DNA from: CBDVBE01 sp964543525
GTDB lineage: Bacteria > Fibrobacterota > Chitinivibrionia > Chitinivibrionales > JANQEN01
Assembly (NCBI GenBank): GCA_964543525.1
Contig: CAZIYW010000003.1
Location: 44,642-108,641, forward strand
DNA length: 64,000 nucleotides
Direction: 5' to 3'
In this document: one piece after another, positions 33,966-42,605 of the stretch
Numbering within the stretch: the stretch's first letter is position 1
Layout: every line of letters begins with the position of its first letter
Notes under the pieces: generated by a model
Told to the model about the DNA's origin: nothing
The model's database searches: none
Seen by the model: only the letters and a program-made list of their open reading frames with translations
Program-made: the position numbers and the translations under genes

Positions 33966-35357
33966 TTATTCCTTTGCAATATTGTATTCTTTCATTTTTC
34001 TCCACAGCGTGGAGCGGGAAATCCCGAGCTTCTTTGCCGTTTCGCTGTAGTTGTGGTTGAGTATGGAAAGTGCCGTCTGAATATGCCGCTTTTCGACTTC
34101 CGACAGTGGGAGTATTTCTACCGAATCCGGTCCGGCTTTAAAAGATTTCGGGGCTGTAGTCTGCGGGGCGGTTAATCTGAGGCGGTCTTTAAACATGAAT
34201 TCGGGCAGATCCTTTTCAGTTATCTCGTTACCTTCGGCAAGTATCATGGCATGTTCGATTATGTTCTCAAGCTCGCGTACATTGCCGGGATAGTGATATT
34301 CTGCCAGGATGACCTCGGCAGCCTTGGATATTTTATTTATGTTTTTATCCATTATTGCATTATTTCTCGTGACGAAGAGACGCACCAGGTTTGGGATGGT
34401 CTCTTTGCGTTCGCGGAGTGGCGGCAGGTGTAGATAGAATACGTTCAGCCGGTAATACAAATCCTCCCGGAACATACCTTCAGAAACCAGTTGTGCCAGG
34501 TCCTTGTTCGAGGCGGCAATGATGCGGACATCCACTTTGCGTTGATTGGGATCACCGACCCGGCGGAACGTGTGTTCCTGCAGAAACCGGAGCAGTTTCA
34601 CCTGTGCCTGCGGGGACAACTCTCCTACCTCGTCAAGGAACAGGGTGCCCATGTGGGCCTCCTCCACCAGTCCCTGTTTGTCACGGTCGGCGCCGGTAAA
34701 AGAACCTTTTTTATGGCCGAACATCTCACTCTCAAAGAGGGTGTCTGGAATGGCACCGCAGTTCATTGCCACAAACTGACCTTCGATACGCTGCGACATA
34801 CGGTGTATGATCTTTGCAAAAAATTCCTTACCCGTGCCGCTTTCCCCGCCGATAAGCACCGTCGAAGTTGTCGGGGCGATTTTCATGGAAAGCTTCAGCA
34901 CCTTCTCCATGGCCGGGCTGCCCGACATAAGATCGCTCAGCACCTGCTGCTCGTATTCAAGATATTCACTGTTCCTGGTTAACTTCCGGGAGAGTTTCTC
35001 AATGACAAATTTCATGTCGGCACAGGTTACCGGTTTCATTAAATAAAACGATGCGCCGTGCCGTAACTCGTATGTCGCATGCTCGAGCTCATTCACGCTG
35101 GTCAGTATTATTATCTCGGTCGTGGGTGAACGGGTTTTTATATAACTGACCAGATCCATCTCGTGCTCGGATTTATCTTCTATATCAATAAATACAATTT
35201 CAGGTAACTGTTTTTCGAAAAATGACAGCGCCTGCGGATATGAGGAGGTCGTCGTTACTTTGAAATTTTTAAGGCACAAGGATTTTTCCATTTCCCGGGA
35301 AAAATCACTATCGGCAGTGAGTATCAGAATTGTCTTTATTGTCTTTTTCTGGTCCAT
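33966..35357 (-). CDS. Sigma-54-dependent response regulator (NtrC family)
   Basis: 463 residues with receiver, AAA+ and Fis-type HTH domains in order. Receiver: phosphoacceptor Asp in IVFIDIED and Lys in YLMKPV. AAA+: Walker A GGESGTGKE, Walker B GTLFLDEVGE, and the sigma-54 contact loop KGSFTGAD (GSFTGA instead of the usual GAFTGA). HTH: YSETAKKLGISRSTLWRKMKEY. It activates sigma-54 promoters after phosphorylation by an unknown kinase. The pilus locus 10 kb away is a common target of such regulators, but no binding site was identified. Confidence 0.95.
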   Translation of the reverse strand: MDQKKTIKTILILTADSDFSREMEKSLCLKNFKVTTTSSYPQALSFFEKQLPEIVFIDIEDKSEHEMDLVSYIKTRSPTTEIIILTSVNELEHATYELRHGASFYLMKPVTCADMKFVIEKLSRKLTRNSEYLEYEQQVLSDLMSGSPAMEKVLKLSMKIAPTTSTVLIGGESGTGKEFFAKIIHRMSQRIEGQFVAMNCGAIPDTLFESEMFGHKKGSFTGADRDKQGLVEEAHMGTLFLDEVGELSPQAQVKLLRFLQEHTFRRVGDPNQRKVDVRIIAASNKDLAQLVSEGMFREDLYYRLNVFYLHLPPLRERKETIPNLVRLFVTRNNAIMDKNINKISKAAEVILAEYHYPGNVRELENIIEHAMILAEGNEITEKDLPEFMFKDRLRLTAPQTTAPKSFKAGPDSVEILPLSEVEKRHIQTALSILNHNYSETAKKLGISRSTLWRKMKEYNIAKE

Positions 35358-35521
35358 GATAATGAGTACGATTGATTATAAAACTGTTCATCGTTACAAT
35401 AATACAATTTTACGTTGTTAAAATAAAATAAATGATGTTGTCGGCGCATAACATGTAACTGGTATAACATATTTTTATTATTAAGAGAAATTGTTATCAG
35501 TCAGACGGTGGCACAGGATAC

Positions 35522-36859
35522 ATGGTAAGAGGACGAATAAAAGACCGTATCGTTGCATTGATTGTTGTTTTTATTGCCGGATGCGTACTGACCGGTTTTT
35601 TCGCACCGATCTCACATCCCTCATTACACCGGCGAGCAGAAACACTGATCAGAAAAAAAACGGGGCTGGATTCCTGCCATGCCGGAAAGGTAACAATCGT
35701 ACCTTTTCGCGGGATTACCGTCACAGAGCTGGTTTGTTGCAAGAGGCTTAATGCACGGGAGAATCTTACCGTTTTCATTTCTTCACTGAAGATACCGTAC
35801 CGGTTTTTCAGTATTGTCTCACGCTGGAAAAAGGTAAAGCACTCGCTTAACCCGGCAGCCGGAGGTAAAAGGAAAAACAGGATTCAATGGCATACCCGCT
35901 CGCTTTTCAGCGCCCTGTATTCCCGGGTGATTAGCACCGATACCCTGTTGCTTGCATGTGTTAAATCCATCACCGGTAAAAATATCCGGGTGACTGTTGA
36001 CAGTATCAATGTCACGACTGCGTTTGTTGAAAAGGGATATGGAGCAGTATCGATTTTAGAAAGTTCTCCACCACAGATGAAAGTGAAGTTTAAAGCCAAA
36101 AGTATACAGAGTAAGACCGTGCAGATTGAGCAACCAGTGGTACGCGTACTCGTCAACGGGCCGCATTGCACGGTTGAGAAAGCGACCGGTAGTATATATG
36201 ACGGCAAGTGTAAAGCGAGTTGTGACATTCTCTGTATGCAGGATAAGATAACCAACGGGGAGTTTACGCTGAGCGATTTCGACCTTGCGCAGTGGTACCC
36301 CATCCTGGGTGATACTATCGGCTCACTCGCCGGCACGGGGATGTTTTCCATCACCTTTGATACAACAGACCTCTCTTTTTCCGGTTTTAAAGGAAAAGGG
36401 CGTTTTACCATGACTGACGTTACCGCCGACAGCCTGCCCCTGGTTACGGTTATTGCAATGCTCACCGGGCTTGAAGCGTTGTCCCATTTGACATTTAAAG
36501 AATTATCCGGCGATTTTCTCATTAAAGAGGGGAAAATATACAGCGATAATATTAATGGCACGGGTGATCCCTTAACCGTGGATATCGCCGGCTGGCTGCG
36601 TCCCGCGGATGTCTATTTTGATTTTGAGATGAAAGGATTATTCGAAGCGTATTATGAAGACAGCATTTCCGCCGTTGCCTGGAATGCCATGCTGCCGGAG
36701 AAAGACGGTCGTCGCCTCTTTAAATGTTCGATCTACGGCACGCCGGAAAGACCCGGTGTCAGCCTCGATAGAAGAATAGCCAAGCGAGCGGTGCGGAGTG
36801 TGTTCAAGTCTCTCGGGCAGGAGATAAAGGGGATGTTTAAGAAGAGAAAACAGGAGTAA
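35522..36859 (+). CDS. AsmA-like membrane-anchored protein
   Basis: 445 residues with one N-terminal membrane helix (IVALIVVFIAGCVLTGFFA) and a long beta-rich periplasmic part. The C-terminal third fits AsmA/TamB-type repeats: GTGMFSITFDTTDLSFSGFKGKGRFTMTDV, FKELSGDFLIKEGKIYSDNI, GDPLTVDIAGWL (quoted in short pieces). AsmA-like proteins form beta-groove bridges that move phospholipids to the outer membrane. The C-terminal KRKQE tail is basic. It is divergent from the response regulator and ends nine bases from the convergent polymerase gene. Confidence 0.75.
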   Translation: MVRGRIKDRIVALIVVFIAGCVLTGFFAPISHPSLHRRAETLIRKKTGLDSCHAGKVTIVPFRGITVTELVCCKRLNARENLTVFISSLKIPYRFFSIVSRWKKVKHSLNPAAGGKRKNRIQWHTRSLFSALYSRVISTDTLLLACVKSITGKNIRVTVDSINVTTAFVEKGYGAVSILESSPPQMKVKFKAKSIQSKTVQIEQPVVRVLVNGPHCTVEKATGSIYDGKCKASCDILCMQDKITNGEFTLSDFDLAQWYPILGDTIGSLAGTGMFSITFDTTDLSFSGFKGKGRFTMTDVTADSLPLVTVIAMLTGLEALSHLTFKELSGDFLIKEGKIYSDNINGTGDPLTVDIAGWLRPADVYFDFEMKGLFEAYYEDSISAVAWNAMLPEKDGRRLFKCSIYGTPERPGVSLDRRIAKRAVRSVFKSLGQEIKGMFKKRKQE

Positions 36860-36868
36860 TTACTCCAC

Positions 36869-39184
36869 TCACCCAAACAGATCCTGCTGCCCCGAAACAA
36901 TACTCTCAAAATCAAGGTTAATCCATTCCAGAATTGCCTCCGCCACCGGTCGTAACTGTGCTTCGATATAATGCTCATAATCGAGCGGCGCCGACCGTTT
37001 TTCCACGGGCTGCGGTCCTTCGATCGTAATATAGTAGCGTATGTAATGACCGGGGTTGTCAAGGAGATTTGCCGCCTGGGCGTGGGGTGGAATGGCGGCG
37101 GTGTATTCGTGCACCGGTTTACGCAGTTGTTTCTGATATACCAGCTTTTCGTCTGCCGCACCGTATTTTACCTGGTTTACTGTTGAGATAATGTACTCCT
37201 CGACCGGTTCATGAGTGAATACCTTTTTATAGAGCGTGCGCTGGAATTCCTTGGCAAGCGGCGTCCAGTCGGAGCGGGCGGATTCAAGCCCTTTAAAATG
37301 CAGGTGGAGCTCACCGTCTTTCTCGGTGGCGCCGCAGTAGCGTTTTTTGCTTCCCTGGGTACTGCCGCGAATCGTGGGCATGAAAAAATGGCGGAAATGG
37401 GTCTCGAATTCAAGCTCCAGCGCGGATTCCGTATTGAATTGTTCCCGGCAGTGGGCGGCAAGCCAGGTGTTTACCTCCTGTACGATCTGTCTGCCGATTG
37501 CTTCAGCCCGGGATTCAAAATCACGTCCAAGAAGGACAAACAGAGAATCAGTGTCACCGTAGATGACTCTGTACGGTGTGTGTTCTTCAATGTAGGTAAT
37601 AGTGGACTTAAGGATATATTGTCCGATACCGGTAATTGCCTGAGCGATATCCGGCAGAAAGAAGCGGCAGCCGGGAGATCCCAGGACACCGTAAAAGCTG
37701 TTCATGAGGATTTTAATTGCATAGGAGAGCGGTTGATTGTCAGTACGTTTTGCTTCGGCACGGGCCTGCATCAGCTCCCTGATGATACCCGGCAGGATTG
37801 ATTTCTCACGCGAAAAAGCAAGTCCTGTCGGTCCGGTAACCGTCTCCCCGGTTTTCACGACAGCACCCAGGGGATCGATACAAAAGGTCATTATTATTGT
37901 CGGGTACAGACTTTTAAAATCCAGCAGCAGAACATTTTCATAGATACCCGGCTGCGATTCCATTACATACCCGCCTGAGAGGGGAGTGGCGGGCATACCG
38001 ACATCGTCAACATTCCCGGCAACATATCCCTCCCGGTGCAGTCTGGGCAGATACAGATAATCAAAAGCGGCAATACTGCCGCCATACTGGTCAAGAAGGT
38101 GGCCGGATCGTCTGGAGCGCTCAATACTGTTTTCCAGAAGGTTGGCGGCATCAAAGACTTCACGGGTGAGTCTGGTATCTTCGAGGTTATAAGCCGCCAG
38201 AGCAGTCTTGTCTTCCCGAAACAACCGGTTTATCTCTTCGATCTTCTCTGCACCGGTTTCGTCAATTACTTTACTTTTTCCCAGCATGGCAGACGCGACA
38301 TAATCGAGGGAATAGCGCTCGAAAGAGTAGTTATTTGCTCTGAGCATAACCGGGACATCTATGACTACCCGTCCCGGTATATGGGCTATATATTGGCCGG
38401 AGCCTTCTTTTCTGGGGGTAAGCGTCGTACCGTTCTCCCGGCCGGGTTCAAAAACCATCGCATGTACTTTACACCGGTTCTGCAGTATACGCAGATCAAA
38501 ATTGATAACATTCCAGCCAATTATGACATCCGGATCCTCGCGTTTCAGATGGTTAAAAAATTGAACCAGCGCCTCTGCTTCATTACGGCAGAAGATGACC
38601 GTGTCTGTATTCCGCTCATTCCCGATAATAAATACTTTATCGGTTTTACCGCTGCAGGCAATGCTGTACAGGTGCTCTGTCGCTGCATCAGTTTCGATAT
38701 CAAGGGAGAGTACCTTCAGGGAAACACTGGTGTCGGCGCCGCGAATTCTGGGATTGGTATAGGTAGTGCGATTGTTTTTTTTAACGGGCGTTCCTTCAAC
38801 CGAGAATCCGCCGGTTACCATTCGTTCCATGAGAAATCGCTCCATCGGGTGCACATCGGCTTCATAGGTGCGTATTGCTTTCTCCTTTAAATACCGTGCT
38901 GTGTTGAGCATGGCGCTGTAGGTGCTAAAATAGAGACAATCCACTGTTGTATGATCCAGCGATTGAAGAGGTAACTGTTTCCGCTCCGCTGCCGCTTCTG
39001 TCAGGTGGCGGGGAGTATTGTGCGGTACAAAAAAGAGGGGGCGAAAACCGGTAATGATAATCTTTGCCGGCTCTCCCGTGGAAGATACGCCGTAAAGACG
39101 TATCTCAAAATGACCGTGCAGATCTCGTGCGCTGTGGGTTAAAAGAAAGTACTTTTGCATTGAAGTCCTGGTGTTAGAGGCCAT
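36869..39184 (-). CDS. polB: Family B DNA polymerase (Pol II type)
   Basis: 771 residues, close to E. coli Pol II (783). Exonuclease motifs are complete: Exo I LSLDIETD, Exo II WNVINFDLRIL, Exo III YNLEDTRLT. Polymerase motifs follow: motif A DFKSLYPTII, motif B KILMNSFYGVLG and motif C YGDTDSLFV. So both proofreading and synthesis should work; the enzyme acts in repair and restart at damaged forks. The start may be ATG at 39184 or at 39160 (MQKYFLLTHSARD). It stands alone between convergent and divergent neighbours. Confidence 0.96.
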   Translation of the reverse strand: MASNTRTSMQKYFLLTHSARDLHGHFEIRLYGVSSTGEPAKIIITGFRPLFFVPHNTPRHLTEAAAERKQLPLQSLDHTTVDCLYFSTYSAMLNTARYLKEKAIRTYEADVHPMERFLMERMVTGGFSVEGTPVKKNNRTTYTNPRIRGADTSVSLKVLSLDIETDAATEHLYSIACSGKTDKVFIIGNERNTDTVIFCRNEAEALVQFFNHLKREDPDVIIGWNVINFDLRILQNRCKVHAMVFEPGRENGTTLTPRKEGSGQYIAHIPGRVVIDVPVMLRANNYSFERYSLDYVASAMLGKSKVIDETGAEKIEEINRLFREDKTALAAYNLEDTRLTREVFDAANLLENSIERSRRSGHLLDQYGGSIAAFDYLYLPRLHREGYVAGNVDDVGMPATPLSGGYVMESQPGIYENVLLLDFKSLYPTIIMTFCIDPLGAVVKTGETVTGPTGLAFSREKSILPGIIRELMQARAEAKRTDNQPLSYAIKILMNSFYGVLGSPGCRFFLPDIAQAITGIGQYILKSTITYIEEHTPYRVIYGDTDSLFVLLGRDFESRAEAIGRQIVQEVNTWLAAHCREQFNTESALELEFETHFRHFFMPTIRGSTQGSKKRYCGATEKDGELHLHFKGLESARSDWTPLAKEFQRTLYKKVFTHEPVEEYIISTVNQVKYGAADEKLVYQKQLRKPVHEYTAAIPPHAQAANLLDNPGHYIRYYITIEGPQPVEKRSAPLDYEHYIEAQLRPVAEAILEWINLDFESIVSGQQDLFG

Positions 39185-39286
39185 TATCGTGTTAACCGGG
39201 TAAGAAAGATAAATAATACCCGCTCAAAACAGGTTTAGCGGTCCCTTATATTTTCAAAATAAACTGTGGTGAAGACAATATGGGTC

Positions 39287-39316
39287 TTGACCTGCACTTT
39301 GAGACTATTTTATCAT
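39287..39316 (+). promoter_or_regulatory. Candidate sigma-70 promoter
   Basis: TTGACC (39287-39292), an 18-base spacer and TATCAT (39311-39316) stand about 100 bp before the first gene of the small-coiled-coil/M23/GT9 operon. Sequence match only. Confidence 0.35.
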
Positions 39317-39420
39317 TATAGCGGATTAAATAGATATATTTTAGATATAACCATTTTAGTTATAGCAGATTACCTTGTTAAAAAAACACTTTTTCTAACC
39401 TTTAATCCAAGGAGGTCTCT

Positions 39421-39771
39421 GTGGATATGGATAATGTGTGGGAACGAATTAAAAAGGGCTTGAAAGACGGTGCGGCTCTTTCAATGGAGAAGATTGAAGA
39501 GTATACCAAGGTTGGAAAACTCAAGATTGAAGAGTTTGCGGCAAAACGGAAAGTTGAACGGAACTTTGTCGATATCGGCGAGCGGGTCTATGAGCTGTTG
39601 ACGGATGACAAAGCCGGTGAAATTGAAAAGGACATTCTGGTCTGCAATGCGGTGGATAATATTAAAACCCTGCGCGAAGAACTGGTCGAACTTGACAAAA
39701 AGATACAGGAGGTCTCTGAAGAAGCCAGACAGAAGGACACTGATGAGGATGAAGAAGTAACGGGTGTCTGA
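39421..39771 (+). CDS. Small coiled-coil protein, unknown function
   Basis: 116 residues, no signal peptide, highly charged and helical (KVGKLKIEEFAAKRKVERNFVDIGERVYELL) with an acidic tail (DTDEDEEVTGV). It resembles small YtxH/bactofilin-neighbour-type proteins but I cannot name a family. A strong AAGGAGG lies five bases before the GTG start at 39421; ATG at 39427 is the alternative. Its stop overlaps the start of the M23 peptidase gene by one base, which suggests a coupled function in envelope growth. Confidence 0.75.
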   Translation: MDMDNVWERIKKGLKDGAALSMEKIEEYTKVGKLKIEEFAAKRKVERNFVDIGERVYELLTDDKAGEIEKDILVCNAVDNIKTLREELVELDKKIQEVSEEARQKDTDEDEEVTGV

Positions 39772-40649
39772 TGCCGAAAAGAGGCTTTACATTACTGGCG
39801 ATACCACCTAAAGGCAAACGTACCCGGTATTTTAAATTCCGGCTGAGCCTTATTATTTTTCTGGGCATCGTATTTTTAGGTGGTGTCGCCGGCTTTTTTA
39901 TCCCTTTTAATGCCCTGACGCTTGATGTTGTGCAGCTCAATCAGAAAAAAAATCTTACCGAGCAAAACCGCAAGCTTCTCGAAAAAATCCGGACCATGCG
40001 TGAAATGTTCTTTCTGTTAAAAAGCAAAGTCGATACGCTCAATAAGACAAAAGAAAATATTAAGGAACTGGTCGCTATTGATGAAAAAGTGATTATGCAG
40101 AATAAAGCCCTCCGGGAGAGGATTGAAAAGATGTCCTTGGATGATATTCTTCACTATCTGGAAGCTACCGACTCTTTTATTAATGCTTTTTCCGAGATGG
40201 TCAACGAAAATCCGGTTTATATCGATTATATCCCACTGATAAAACCGGTGGTCGATCCCCATGTTATCACTGCCCGTTTCGGTAAGCGGCGGGATCCCTT
40301 TACCGGAGATATGAAATGGCATAACGGGGTTGATTTCAGTGCTGAACGTGAAACGCCGGTCATTGCGACTGCCTGTGGCACGGTTGATAAAGTAGATAAT
40401 CATAACTACTGGGGACGGCGGGTCCGAATTCGCCACCGCTTCGGTTTTACAACACTCTATGCACATCTCGGTACCGTCAAAGTGAAAAACGGCAAGCGGG
40501 TAAAACGTGGTGATGTTATCGCTACTATCGGTATCTCCGGATTGACTTCCGGCCCGCATCTGCATTACGAAATCCATCATAACGGTAAACCGATTGATCC
40601 TGAACTCTATTTCTTCCCCGATACCCTTACGGTAACTGCAGCAGATTAA
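39771..40649 (+). CDS. M23 (LytM) family cell-wall peptidase, membrane-anchored
   Basis: 292 residues: basic cytoplasmic start, one membrane helix (LIIFLGIVFLGGVAGFFIPF), a coiled-coil segment (residues about 50-125), then the M23 domain. Zinc ligands are all visible: His and Asp in WHNGVDFS, and the HLHYE motif (SGPHLHYEI), with the YAHL motif before it. It should cleave peptidoglycan cross-bridges in the periplasm or activate/position amidases. Middle gene of a three-gene operon. Confidence 0.93.
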   Translation: MPKRGFTLLAIPPKGKRTRYFKFRLSLIIFLGIVFLGGVAGFFIPFNALTLDVVQLNQKKNLTEQNRKLLEKIRTMREMFFLLKSKVDTLNKTKENIKELVAIDEKVIMQNKALRERIEKMSLDDILHYLEATDSFINAFSEMVNENPVYIDYIPLIKPVVDPHVITARFGKRRDPFTGDMKWHNGVDFSAERETPVIATACGTVDKVDNHNYWGRRVRIRHRFGFTTLYAHLGTVKVKNGKRVKRGDVIATIGISGLTSGPHLHYEIHHNGKPIDPELYFFPDTLTVTAAD

Positions 40650-40652
40650 ACC

Positions 40653-41663
40653 ATGAGAATACTGATTATACGTTTTTCTTCAATGGGCGATGTGATTTTA
40701 GCTGCGGCACTTTTTTCCTTTCTTGAAAAAAAGTATCCTGATGCGGAGTGTGTGTTGCTCACCAATTCGCTGTATGCCGACCTTTTTAAAGAGGATCCGC
40801 GTCTTTCACAGGTCATCGCTTTCGAGCGTAACAATGCCCATACCATATTTTCCGACCTCGCCGCTCAGGCATGGGATTATTGTATTGATCTGCAGAATAA
40901 CCGCCGGAGCAGGAGATATATTAAACGATACCTGCCGGGTGTGGATACCGGTACTTTCAATAAACTGCACGGCAGGCGGCTGCTGCTGTTATTTCTCAGG
41001 ATAAATACCTATGCACAACAAAGCAGTGTTGCCGGACGGTATATTCAGACAGCGATGCATCCGGGGCACACGGATGTTCAGGATATTCCACCGGTAAAAC
41101 TTTACTTTAATGATACAACCATCTACGAAAAACAGTTGACTGCCCATGGCGGTGACCCGGCAAAACCGACCATAGCCCTGTTTCCATTCTGTGCATGGCG
41201 GAATAAACAATGGCCACTGTCCAGGTACGTTTCTGTAGGAAAGTGTTTTCGCGATAAAAAGTGGCATGTTGTCCTTTTCGGCGGTCCGAATGACGTTGCA
41301 CGGGCTGCAGTCCTGAAAAATGAAATCGGTGGTTCTGCCATATCCCTTGCCGGAACCCTGAGTCTGTATGAGATCGGCTGTTTTCTGAAACGCTGTACGC
41401 TCGCTCTTGGCGGGGATACCGGCCTTTCTCATCTTGCCCGCGCCTGCGGGGTAAAAACAGGTATTGTCTATGGCGCCACGACCCGCCATTTCGGCTTCTT
41501 TCCCTATGGGGAACCTCCTTTCATGGTGTTCCAGTCAAATCAATTGTGTCGCCCCTGCCATGCTCACGGCGGTCATTTTTGCTGGAGATTTTCTAGACCA
41601 TGTCTGAAAAACATTTCCGTGGATATGGTGATTAATGGACTGAACAATCTTATCAAGAGGTAA
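40653..41663 (+). CDS. Glycosyltransferase family 9 (heptosyltransferase-like)
   Basis: 336 residues. The N-terminal ILIIRFSSMGDVILAAALFSFL is the GT9 signature and the C-terminal domain carries ALGGDTGLSHLARACGV, where GT9 enzymes bind ADP-heptose. It probably adds a sugar to the LPS core at the inner face of the membrane. It starts three bases after the M23 stop. Cys-rich end (LCRPCHAHGGHFCW) is a common GT9 feature. Confidence 0.92.
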   Translation: MRILIIRFSSMGDVILAAALFSFLEKKYPDAECVLLTNSLYADLFKEDPRLSQVIAFERNNAHTIFSDLAAQAWDYCIDLQNNRRSRRYIKRYLPGVDTGTFNKLHGRRLLLLFLRINTYAQQSSVAGRYIQTAMHPGHTDVQDIPPVKLYFNDTTIYEKQLTAHGGDPAKPTIALFPFCAWRNKQWPLSRYVSVGKCFRDKKWHVVLFGGPNDVARAAVLKNEIGGSAISLAGTLSLYEIGCFLKRCTLALGGDTGLSHLARACGVKTGIVYGATTRHFGFFPYGEPPFMVFQSNQLCRPCHAHGGHFCWRFSRPCLKNISVDMVINGLNNLIKR

Positions 41664-41753
41664 TGAGTGTCATCCATACGGGGATGCACCCTTTTTAATT
41701 GACATTATCCGCTCAAAATCATCCTTCCATCATGTATTTTATGATCTAGGAAT

Positions 41754-42080
41754 ATGAATAATTTCATTATTACTATAGCAACATTTTTAATCGCTGTTCT
41801 GGCGATTTCCGCTGCAGAACCGGAGCAACGGCAGATATCAAAAAAGGAGCATTTCAAACGCTATCTCGTCGGTATTAAGTATCTGGAGGCGGCAAATAAT
41901 TTTTCCCGTGAAGAGAAGGTTGCCTACTATAACAAACTTGTTGAAATAACCGGTTTTACAGCAGAAAAAGCAAATGACTACGCAAAAAGATATGAAAACA
42001 CGCCGGAAAAATGGTTGCAATTGATAGAGTCGGTTGTTGAAATGATAAATAAACCTCCTGAAAAGGAAGAAAAGGAGTGA
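41754..42080 (+). CDS. Small secreted protein, unknown function
   Basis: 108 residues with a signal peptide (MNNFIITIATFLIAVLAISAAEP) and a short helical mature part rich in Lys and Glu (ISKKEHFKRYLVGIKYLEAANNFS). I do not recognise it. It is three bases upstream of a thioredoxin gene on the same strand, so they are likely co-transcribed although thioredoxin is cytoplasmic. Confidence 0.65.
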   Translation: MNNFIITIATFLIAVLAISAAEPEQRQISKKEHFKRYLVGIKYLEAANNFSREEKVAYYNKLVEITGFTAEKANDYAKRYENTPEKWLQLIESVVEMINKPPEKEEKE

Positions 42081-42083
42081 GCC

Positions 42084-42419
42084 ATGTCGAGTGAATACGT
42101 AAAAGAGTTTACTGATGATAATTTTGAAACGGATGTGCTGCAGTCTGAAGTACCTGTTGTCGTTGATATATGGGCTCCCTGGTGCGGCCCTTGTAAGATG
42201 CTCGGACCGATTATTGAGGATGTTGCCGGGGAGTATGCAGGAAAGGTTACCTTTGGCAAGCTGAATATCGATGATAATCCTCAGACCGCGTCAAAATATG
42301 GTATCCAAAGCATACCGACCATATTTATGGTTAAAAACGGTGAGATTGTTGATTCCCAGATTGGCCTGTTGGCAAAAGATCCGCTCAAAGCGAAAATAGA
42401 TGCAGTACTCGAATCGTAA
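42084..42419 (+). CDS. trxA: Thioredoxin
   Basis: 111 residues, full length. The redox motif WCGPC is intact (VVVDIWAPWCGPCKML), as is the cis-Pro loop (IQSIPTIFMV). No signal peptide, so cytoplasmic general disulfide reductant; partner is thioredoxin reductase, which is not in the window. GGAG precedes the ATG. Confidence 0.97.
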   Translation: MSSEYVKEFTDDNFETDVLQSEVPVVVDIWAPWCGPCKMLGPIIEDVAGEYAGKVTFGKLNIDDNPQTASKYGIQSIPTIFMVKNGEIVDSQIGLLAKDPLKAKIDAVLES

Positions 42420-42566
42420 TAGTAGACTTATATATCATACCTGATAGCCGATTCGCACCTGTCATTACAGTGATTGCACGCATATAAAAGCGGCCTTCAC
42501 CCGTTATGGTTCTGATATGCAGGGGAGCAGTCAGAAAAGTGGAGATGCTGTTGAACAGTAACCGGG

Positions 42567-42590
42567 GGGCATGTATCATGCCCTTTCTTT
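42567..42590 (+). terminator. Intrinsic terminator
   Basis: GGGCATG (42567-42573), three-base loop, CATGCCC (42577-42583), followed by TTTCTTT. It lies about 150 bp after trxA and just before the radical SAM gene, separating the two transcription units. Confidence 0.7.
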
Positions 42591-42605
42591 AAAAAAAGGA
42601 ACGTG

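Noticed and set aside
38036..38890. Long plus-strand frame (284 codons)
   Set aside because: It is wholly antisense to the DNA polymerase gene, whose exonuclease and polymerase motifs are intact in the other strand.
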